Source: Pseudomonas protegens CHA0
GTDB taxonomy: Bacteria; Pseudomonadota; Gammaproteobacteria; Pseudomonadales; Pseudomonadaceae
Direction of reading: 5' to 3'
Length of the DNA stretch: 64,000 nucleotides
Assembly (NCBI RefSeq): GCF_000397205.1
Contig: NC_021237.1
Location: 6,765,001 to 6,829,000 of the forward strand
Of this stretch, positions 17,016 to 24,280 are shown piece by piece (positions within the stretch are counted from its first letter, which is position 1; the number at the start of each line of letters is the position of its first letter). The translations under genes were made by a program, and so were the position numbers. The notes beneath the pieces were generated by a model. It was not told where the DNA came from and searched no databases. It worked only from the letters and a program-made list of their open reading frames with translations.

Positions 17016-18337
17016 CGCAAACCCCACTCCTGCAGGCGTCGATCCAGGTCACGCAGGTAAATGCGCGGGTGATTCAGGGTGGCCTCGGGCAAGCCCCCGG
17101 CACTCAGCAGGTCCGGCAGGGCCCGTAGCCGTTCGGCATCTTCGCGCAGGCGCGTCAGCGCAGCATCGGGATCGATCAGCGGCTTGAGGCTGGCACACAC
17201 CTGGCGCCAGTCGATATCACCCGCCACTTCCATCCGGCCGGGCCATTTGGTGCTGCGGGTAATGCCCTTGTCATCCATCACTCGCGGCGCCAGATCGTGG
17301 ATCGGCGCCAACTGCACCTGGCCCTCGTGACGGATGATCCAGGTATTGCGCCCATGGTTGGCCGAGTTGCCAAGGATCTTGTTGAGCAGGTCCCGACGCA
17401 GGTAGTCGGCCACCAGCTCCGGGATCGCCGAGGCCTGCCCGGCGGTTCGCCAGAGTTCGGCCAGCAGCCCCAGGACCTTGGTGTGCCGCATGCCCAGGCT
17501 CTGGCCGGGCAACCCCGCCAGGGAATAGATGGACTCCAGCGCCAGCCGTTCCACACCCTGCCCGTGCAGGCGACGATCAAAGCGTCGCATCCACAGGCTC
17601 GGCTGCCGCTCCTCTTCCAGGGCCAGGCCTTGGGCGGGAACCGTATCGATGCCCAGCTGCTGCAGCGCCCGGTAGTAGTGGAACTCGCTTCTGAGCATGT
17701 CGCAGTCATTTGGCGTCGCCTGCTCTGGCGGGCATTTCACCAGCCAGTGGCACGCCGCCAACCTGTCTTCCAACAGCGCATCGGGGTACAGCAACCCGTC
17801 TCGCCCCTGGGTCAGCAGCAGCTTCGTCGCCTCGCCAACGGCACCGGTGGCACCGCTCATTGCCGCTCCCTGTTCATGGGCGTATTCAAGAAAGCGGTTG
17901 TCGCGGGCGCTGACCTCGGCCCGGGAGAACCCCAGCAGCGGCCATTCATTCATGGCGGCAAGGGACTCCTTGATCCGCAGATTGCCCATGGGGGCCGCGC
18001 TGGATCGGGCCAGCAGGAACAAGTCGGGGGCAATGCCGGCGGGGCGCGCGTCCACCGAGCGCTCGGCCAAAAAACGCTGCATGGTGAGCGTCGGCGCAAT
18101 GTCATACAGGAACGCCGGGGCGCCCGGACTGCGCAGCAGTTCCCAGGTCAGCGGCAGACGCACACTCACCGATCCCGCCAGCGGCGTGGCAAAGGCTTCC
18201 AGATTGCCTGCCAGGTACGACTGCTCATAACCCAGACGGCAAGGGCTGGTGAAGCCCTGCTCGGGATGCTCGAAAATCAGGGTCATCGCATCGCTCCACG
18301 TCCCGGCGCGATGGACCTGTAAAGTCAGCTGTAGCAT
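17012..18337 (-). CDS. HipA-like kinase-fold protein with altered catalytic motif
   Basis: 441 residues. HipA proteins are Ser/Thr kinases that can arrest growth, for example by phosphorylating glutamyl-tRNA synthetase. The N-terminal HipA subdomain (LTLQVHRAGTWSDA to GYEQSYLAGN, 1-50), the Gly-rich loop with a Lys (GATGAVGEATKLLLT, near 165-178), and the C-terminal catalytic region (GNSANHGRN, near 330; IHDLAP, near 347) are visible. In E. coli HipA the catalytic-loop motif has Asp where this protein has Ala (SAN versus TDA/TDN); the metal-binding Asp (IHDLAP) remains. The start at 18337 is kept because the first residues form the expected N-terminal strand; ATG 18286 has a better ribosome site. 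Confidence 0.8.
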   Translation of the reverse strand: MLQLTLQVHRAGTWSDAMTLIFEHPEQGFTSPCRLGYEQSYLAGNLEAFATPLAGSVSVRLPLTWELLRSPGAPAFLYDIAPTLTMQRFLAERSVDARPAGIAPDLFLLARSSAAPMGNLRIKESLAAMNEWPLLGFSRAEVSARDNRFLEYAHEQGAAMSGATGAVGEATKLLLTQGRDGLLYPDALLEDRLAACHWLVKCPPEQATPNDCDMLRSEFHYYRALQQLGIDTVPAQGLALEEERQPSLWMRRFDRRLHGQGVERLALESIYSLAGLPGQSLGMRHTKVLGLLAELWRTAGQASAIPELVADYLRRDLLNKILGNSANHGRNTWIIRHEGQVQLAPIHDLAPRVMDDKGITRSTKWPGRMEVAGDIDWRQVCASLKPLIDPDAALTRLREDAERLRALPDLLSAGGLPEATLNHPRIYLRDLDRRLQEWGLR

Positions 18338-18345
18338 TCATTACC

Positions 18346-18443
18346 TGCAATTTAATGCACTTTTGGTGCGTCATTACCTCTGCGAAATGCATTGTAATGC
18401 AGATACAGCCAATTTTTGCAGACAATAAGTGCACTAAAATGCA
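18346..18443. promoter_or_regulatory. Three phased TGCA-N6-TGCA operators upstream of hipA-hipB
   Basis: TGCAATTTAATGCA (18346-18359), TGCATTGTAATGCA (18388-18401) and TGCACTAAAATGCA (18430-18443) share the palindrome TGCA-N6-TGCA and start exactly 42 bp apart, about four helical turns. The one nearest the gene ends 9 bases from the hipA-like ATG. On the minus strand the middle site contains TACAAT, a good -10 element. This strongly suggests cooperative autorepression by the HipB-like protein, as known for E. coli hipBA, which uses multiple operators of a different sequence. Confidence 0.8.
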
Positions 18444-18461
18444 CTCAGGCAAATCGTGGAC

Positions 18462-18486
18462 AAAAAAAGGGAGGCCGTAGCCTCCC
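18462..18486 (-). terminator. Rho-independent terminator of pycA-pycB
   Basis: Read on the minus strand, GGGAGGC-TACG-GCCTCCC is followed by seven T residues, 33 bases after the pycB stop. A textbook factor-independent terminator. Confidence 0.88.
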
Positions 18487-18518
18487 CGAGGTAAAGCGTT
18501 GCAGATGAAGGCCTGAAC

Positions 18519-20327
18519 TCAGCCTTCGATCTCGATCAGGATCTCGCCCGGGTTGACCCGGTCGCCCTTGGCCACGTGGATCGCCACGACCTTGCCGGCG
18601 ATGGCTGCCTGGACTTCGGTCTCCATCTTCATGGCTTCGGTGATCAATACCGCCTGGCCGGCCTTGACCGTGTCGCCTTCCTTGACCAGCACATCGACGA
18701 TGTTGCCCGGCATGGTGGTGCTGACATGGCCCGGGGCGCTCGCCTGCTTGCGCTTGCTGCCACCACCGCCGACGAATTCGTTGAGAGGTTCGAACACCAC
18801 CTCTTCCGGCATGCCGTCGATGGACAGGTAGAAGTGGCGCTTGCCTTCGGCCTTGACCCCGACGCCGGTGATGTCGACGCGGTAGGTCTCGCCGTGGACG
18901 TCGATGACGAACTCGGTGGGCACGCCTTCACCGCCCGGCTTGCTCACGCCGCCCGCTTCAGGAATCGGCAGCAGCACTTCCGGAACCAGGGTGCCGGCCT
19001 CACGCTCTTCGAGGAACTTGCGCCCGATGTCCGGGAACATGGCGTAGGTCAGCACGTCTTCTTCGGAATGCGCCAGGGCGCCGATTTCGCCACGCAGCTT
19101 GGTCATTTCCGGCTTCAGCAGGTCGGCGGGACGCACGTCAATCACGTCTTCGCTGCCGATGGCCTGGCGCCGCAGTTTCTCGTCGACTTCCCCCGGAGCC
19201 TTGCCGTAGCCGCCTTGCAGGTAGAGCTTCACTTCGTTGGTGATGGTCTTGTAGCGCTCGCCAGCCAGGACGTTGAAGAACGCCTGGGTACCGACGATCT
19301 GCGAAGTCGGGGTCACCAGCGGCGGGTAGCCCAGGTCGTGACGGACCCGTGGAATCTCGGCCAGCACTTCGTTCATGCGGTTCAGGGCGCCCTGCTCTTT
19401 GAGCTGGTTGGCCAGGTTGGAAATCATCCCGCCCGGCACCTGGTTGACCTGCACCCGGGTGTCCACGGCGGTGAATTCGCTTTCGAACTGGTGGTACTTC
19501 TTGCGCACGGCGTAGAAGTACAGGCCGATTTCCTGCAGCAGTTCCAGGTCCAGGCCGGTGTCGAACTCGCTGCCTTTGAGGGCTGCGACCATGGACTCGG
19601 TACCCGGGTGGCTGGTGCCCCAGGCGAAGCTGGAGATGGCGGTGTCGATATGGTCGGCGCCGTTCTCGATGGCCTTGAGTTGGCACATCGCAGCCAGGCC
19701 GGCGGTGTCGTGGGAGTGGATGAACACCGGCAGCGACAGCTCGGCCTTCAGCGCCTTGACCAGCTCGCCGGTGGCGTAAGGGGTCAACAGGCCGGCCATG
19801 TCCTTGATCGCGATGGAGTCGCAGCCCATGGCTTCCATCTGCTTGCCCTGGGCCACGAAGGCCTCGATGGTGTGCACCGGGCTGGTGGTGTAGGCGATGG
19901 TGCCCTGGGCGTGCTTGCCGGCGGCTTTCACCGCTTCGATGGCGACCCGCAGGTTACGCACGTCGTTCATGGCGTCGAAGATGCGGAACACGTCGATGCC
20001 ATTGACCGCCGCCTTGGCCACGAAGGCCCGGACCACGTCATCGCTGTAATGGCGGTAGCCCAGCAGGTTCTGGCCGCGCAGGAGCATCTGCAGGCGGGTG
20101 TTGGGCAGCGCGGCGCGCAGTTTGCGCAGGCGCTCCCAGGGGTCTTCCTTGAGAAAGCGCACGCAGGCATCGAAGGTGGCGCCGCCCCAGACTTCCAGGG
20201 ACCAGTAACCGACTTTGTCGAGCTTGTCGCAGATCGGCAGCATGTCGTCGGTGCGCATGCGGGTCGCCAGCAGCGATTGGTGGGCGTCGCGCAGGATGGT
20301 GTCGGTTACATGAATCTTCTTGGACAT
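18519..20327 (-). CDS. pycB: Pyruvate carboxylase carboxyltransferase/biotin subunit (PycB, OadA-like)
   Basis: 602 residues. It carries the carboxyl-transferase TIM barrel (DTILRDAHQSLLATRMRTDD at the N-terminus; metal-binding HSHDTAG near 205; AIKDMAGLL) and a C-terminal biotinyl domain whose acceptor lysine is in EAMKMET (about 25 residues from the end), linked by an Ala/Gly/Lys-rich hinge. With PycA it converts pyruvate to oxaloacetate for anaplerosis. The start at 20327 follows GAGGAA by 8 bases, 11 bp after the pycA stop. The same fold is used by the Na+-pumping oxaloacetate decarboxylase alpha chain, but the paired biotin carboxylase and absence of beta/gamma subunits support pyruvate carboxylase. 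Confidence 0.92.
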   Translation of the reverse strand: MSKKIHVTDTILRDAHQSLLATRMRTDDMLPICDKLDKVGYWSLEVWGGATFDACVRFLKEDPWERLRKLRAALPNTRLQMLLRGQNLLGYRHYSDDVVRAFVAKAAVNGIDVFRIFDAMNDVRNLRVAIEAVKAAGKHAQGTIAYTTSPVHTIEAFVAQGKQMEAMGCDSIAIKDMAGLLTPYATGELVKALKAELSLPVFIHSHDTAGLAAMCQLKAIENGADHIDTAISSFAWGTSHPGTESMVAALKGSEFDTGLDLELLQEIGLYFYAVRKKYHQFESEFTAVDTRVQVNQVPGGMISNLANQLKEQGALNRMNEVLAEIPRVRHDLGYPPLVTPTSQIVGTQAFFNVLAGERYKTITNEVKLYLQGGYGKAPGEVDEKLRRQAIGSEDVIDVRPADLLKPEMTKLRGEIGALAHSEEDVLTYAMFPDIGRKFLEEREAGTLVPEVLLPIPEAGGVSKPGGEGVPTEFVIDVHGETYRVDITGVGVKAEGKRHFYLSIDGMPEEVVFEPLNEFVGGGGSKRKQASAPGHVSTTMPGNIVDVLVKEGDTVKAGQAVLITEAMKMETEVQAAIAGKVVAIHVAKGDRVNPGEILIEIEG

Positions 20328-20338
20328 TGTTTTATTCC

Positions 20339-21754
<1,416 letters not shown>

Positions 21755-21871
21755 TTGGAGGTTCCCTTGAGCCGTTGAAACAGACGACCCGCTAGACCGA
21801 GTCGGCGCGTGACCAAATGTTTCAAGTCAGTCGCAGCGACACACTAGCTCTGCAGAGGGATTAACAAAAAT

Positions 21872-21907
21872 CAATAATTATTGGGTTGGGCATAAGTAAA
21901 GACTTAT
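21872..21907. promoter_or_regulatory. Palindromes in the pycA/pycR divergent promoter region
   Basis: CAATAATTATTG (21872-21883) is a perfect 12-bp palindrome and ATAAGT-AAAG-ACTTAT (21892-21907) a perfect inverted repeat. Both lie in the AT-rich 190-bp gap between the divergent genes and are candidate operators for the LysR-type regulator. The assignment is inferred. Confidence 0.45.
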
Positions 21908-21944
21908 AGTCATGCCACCAGCCCTTGGCGCGAGGCCTCAAGAA

Positions 21945-22907
21945 ATGCGCAAGTCCTTGATGAGACTGACATTGCGTCAGTTGCAGATTTTCAATGAAGT
22001 CTGCGATCTACGCTCCTACAGCCGCGCCGCTGATGAAATGTCCCTCACCCAGCCCGCGGTCAGCCTGCAGATTCGCCAGTTGGAGGAGCTGATCGGCCAG
22101 CCGCTGTTCGACTATGTGGGCAAGAAGCTCTACATGACCGAAGCCGCCGAAGCGCTGCAACGGGCCAGCCGGGACATCTTCGGGCGCCTGGAGAACCTCG
22201 ACATGCAGCTCTCCGACATGCAGGGTTCGCTGCAGGGCCAGCTCAAGCTGGCCATCGAATCCAGCGCCAAGTACTTCGTGCCGCACCTGTTCGCCGCCTT
22301 CAAGCGCCAGCACCCGGAAGTGCACCTGCAACTGACGGTGGTCAACCGCTCCCAGGTGATCCGCCGGCTCTCGGACAATCGCGACGACCTGGTGATCATG
22401 TCCATGGTGCCCCAGGACATGGAGCTGGAGTTCCTGCCCTTCCTCAACAACCCGATCGTCGCGGTGGCCCCGCCGGAGCACCCCCTGAGCCACATGGGCC
22501 CGCTGCGCCTGCAGGACCTGGAGCCCTACACGCTGGTACTGCGCGAACAGGGTTCAGGCACACGCCTGGCGTGCGAGGAGTATTTCAAGGAGAAGCGCGT
22601 GCACTTCACCCAGATCCTCGAAGTATCGTCGGCCGAGGCTCAGCGCGAGTGCGTGCGGGCAGGTCTGGGCGTGGCCTTGTTGACGCGCCACGCCCTGAAC
22701 CTTGAGTTGGCGACCGGCGGGTTGGTCGAGTTGCCGGTCGAAGAGCTGCCATTGCTGCGCAGCTGGTGCCTGGTGCAGGCCAAAGCCAAGCGCCTGTCAC
22801 CGGTAGCGCATGCGTTCCTGGGATTCATCCGCAGCGAACGGGTGCAGATCAGCGGCTTGGTTGAACGCTTCGACGGGAAGCTGCGGGCGCCGCCTGCCAG
22901 TAATTGA
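21945..22907 (+). CDS. pycR: LysR-family regulator of pyruvate carboxylase (PycR)
   Basis: 320 residues. The N-terminal winged helix (LTLRQLQIFNEVCDLRSYSRAADEMSLTQPAVSLQIRQLE split across residues 6-45) is followed by a LysR substrate-binding domain with REQGSGTR near 200. The start at 21945 has GAGG 9 bases upstream; ATG 21912 and 21960 have none. Its divergent position beside pycA matches PycR of P. aeruginosa, reported to affect lung virulence. The 3' end overlaps the opposite-strand small gene at 22849-23061 by 59 bp. Confidence 0.87.
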   Translation: MRKSLMRLTLRQLQIFNEVCDLRSYSRAADEMSLTQPAVSLQIRQLEELIGQPLFDYVGKKLYMTEAAEALQRASRDIFGRLENLDMQLSDMQGSLQGQLKLAIESSAKYFVPHLFAAFKRQHPEVHLQLTVVNRSQVIRRLSDNRDDLVIMSMVPQDMELEFLPFLNNPIVAVAPPEHPLSHMGPLRLQDLEPYTLVLREQGSGTRLACEEYFKEKRVHFTQILEVSSAEAQRECVRAGLGVALLTRHALNLELATGGLVELPVEELPLLRSWCLVQAKAKRLSPVAHAFLGFIRSERVQISGLVERFDGKLRAPPASN

Positions 22908-23061
22908 CGGCGTCCAGCTCGGGGTAATCGTTGATTTGCTGCTGTAACTGACGCAGCTCGAAGCGGTGTTCGATCGCACGACGAAATTCCATGCGGCGCT
23001 GGTCTTCCTGCTGACGACGGGTCTTGACTGCGCTGTTGCTCTCTTCGTAAGGCCGGGCCAT
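22849..23061 (-). CDS. Small PA3496-type putative envelope protein
   Basis: 70 residues, very rich in Arg, Gln and Glu: QEDQRRMEFRRAIEHRFELRQLQQ predicts a long amphipathic helix, followed by DYPELDAVNYWQAAP. GGGAG lies 8 bases before the ATG, which supports a real gene despite its size. It resembles the small conserved Pseudomonas family annotated as PA3496-like putative envelope integrity protein; the function is not established, and I see no signal peptide. It converges on pycR with a 59-bp tail-to-tail overlap. Confidence 0.65.
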   Translation of the reverse strand: MARPYEESNSAVKTRRQQEDQRRMEFRRAIEHRFELRQLQQQINDYPELDAVNYWQAAPAASRRSVQPSR

Positions 23062-23169
23062 TTCGAGTCTCCCAATGCGAGTACGGAAGCTTCACGATGG
23101 ACGTCGGCGGTTACGGTTTGGCGGCGGGTCGGTTACAGGACGATGAACATTCACAGCGCCTACCTTTCT

Positions 23170-23192
23170 GTAGGAGCTGGCTTGCCAGCGAA
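23170..23192. repeat. REP element
   Basis: TGTAGGAGCTGGCTTGCCAGCGAA, the CTGGC/GCCAG variant of the Pseudomonas REP palindrome. It lies between the start of the small envelope-type gene and the end of the HexR-like gene. Confidence 0.78.
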
Positions 23193-23246
23193 GGCATCCG
23201 TCAGCGCGATGCACAACCCCGAGGCCTCATCACCGGCCAGAGAGAC

Positions 23247-24113
23247 TCAGTCGTCCAGGGCTTTCACCGACTTGGGCGACAGGCGCAGGCTGCGCAAGCT
23301 GCGCTTGACGCTCTTGAGGTGGTTCACCAGGCTCGGCCCGCGAGCCATGGCCACGCCCATCGCCAGCACGTCGATCACCACCAGGTGGGCGATACGCGAG
23401 GTCAGTGGGGTGTAGATCTCGGTGTCTTCGTGCACGTCGATCGCCAGGTTGACCGTGGACAGTTCGGCCAACGGCGTCTGGCTCGGGCACAGGGTGATCA
23501 GCGAGGCGCCGCTTTCACGTACCAGGTTGGCGGTGATCAGCAGGTCCTTGGAACGACCGGACTGGGAAATGCAGATGGCGACATCGGTCGGCTTCAAGGT
23601 CACCGCCGACATCGCCTGCATGTGCGGGTCGGAATAGGCCGCTGCGGTCAGCAGCAAGCGGAAGAACTTGTGCTGGGCATCCGCCGCTACCGCGCCCGAG
23701 GCACCAAAGCCGTAGAACTCCACGCGCTGGGCCTGGGACATGGCGGTCACCGCCTGCTGCAGGGCCACCGGGTCGAGCTTCTCGCGGACCTCCATCAGGG
23801 TATGCAGGGTGGTGTCGAAGATCTTCAGGCTGTAGTCGGCGACCGAATCGTCTTCATGGATCGCGAACTGGCCGAAGCTGGCCCCGGCGGCAAGGCTCTG
23901 CGCCAGCTTGAGCTTGAGGTCCTGGAAGCCGGAGCAGCCGATGGCCCGGCAGAAGCGCACGATGGTCGGTTCACTGATGCCCACGCTGTGGGCCAGGTCC
24001 GCCATGGAACTGTGCATCACGGCCGCAGGATCAAGGAGCACGTGATCGGCGACCTTGAGTTCCGATTTGCGTAACAAATGACGTGACTGGGCGATGTGCT
24101 GCAACAGGTTCAA
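23247..24113 (-). CDS. RpiR-family regulator, HexR-like
   Basis: 288 residues with an N-terminal RpiR helix-turn-helix (SMADLAHSVGISEPTIVRFCRAIG, near 36-59) and a C-terminal SIS sugar-phosphate-binding domain (VEFYGFGASGAVAADAQHKFFRL; VAICISQSGRSKDLL). It is homologous to HexR, the KDPG-responsive repressor of glucose catabolism, but in P. aeruginosa the hexR linked to zwf is a different locus; the gene beside pycR there is a second RpiR regulator, which this matches. The only usable start is TTG at 24113. A HexR-type palindrome 48 bp upstream suggests autoregulation and a shared binding motif. Confidence 0.8.
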   Translation of the reverse strand: MNLLQHIAQSRHLLRKSELKVADHVLLDPAAVMHSSMADLAHSVGISEPTIVRFCRAIGCSGFQDLKLKLAQSLAAGASFGQFAIHEDDSVADYSLKIFDTTLHTLMEVREKLDPVALQQAVTAMSQAQRVEFYGFGASGAVAADAQHKFFRLLLTAAAYSDPHMQAMSAVTLKPTDVAICISQSGRSKDLLITANLVRESGASLITLCPSQTPLAELSTVNLAIDVHEDTEIYTPLTSRIAHLVVIDVLAMGVAMARGPSLVNHLKSVKRSLRSLRLSPKSVKALDD

Positions 24114-24160
24114 AGGGCTGGACTCATTGTTATTGGCTGACGCCGGGGATGTAGCAAGCT

Positions 24161-24175
24161 TGTAGTTATACTACA
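24161..24175. promoter_or_regulatory. HexR-type 15-bp palindromic operator
   Basis: TGTAGTTATACTACA is an almost perfect palindrome and fits the published gammaproteobacterial HexR pattern TGTARTWWWAYTACA at every position. It lies 48 bp upstream of the HexR-like start. Confidence 0.65.
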
Positions 24176-24280
24176 GGAATCGGCTTTTTGCCCGCCCAAT
24201 GCATCACGAAGTTGCCTGCCTGCCCCCCATTTTCAGCCGGGTACGACTTATGTAGCCGTTGTGGCAGGCAGCCCTGGCGG

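Noticed and set aside
17012..18286. Shorter start (ATG 18286) for the hipA-like gene with a strong GGAG
   Set aside because: It would remove the first strand of the HipA N-terminal subdomain (LTLQVHRAGTW), which looks conserved; kept only as an alternative.
18519..20327. Naming the OadA-like gene as a sodium-pumping oxaloacetate decarboxylase
   Set aside because: No beta or gamma membrane subunits, and it is paired with a biotin carboxylase and PycR.
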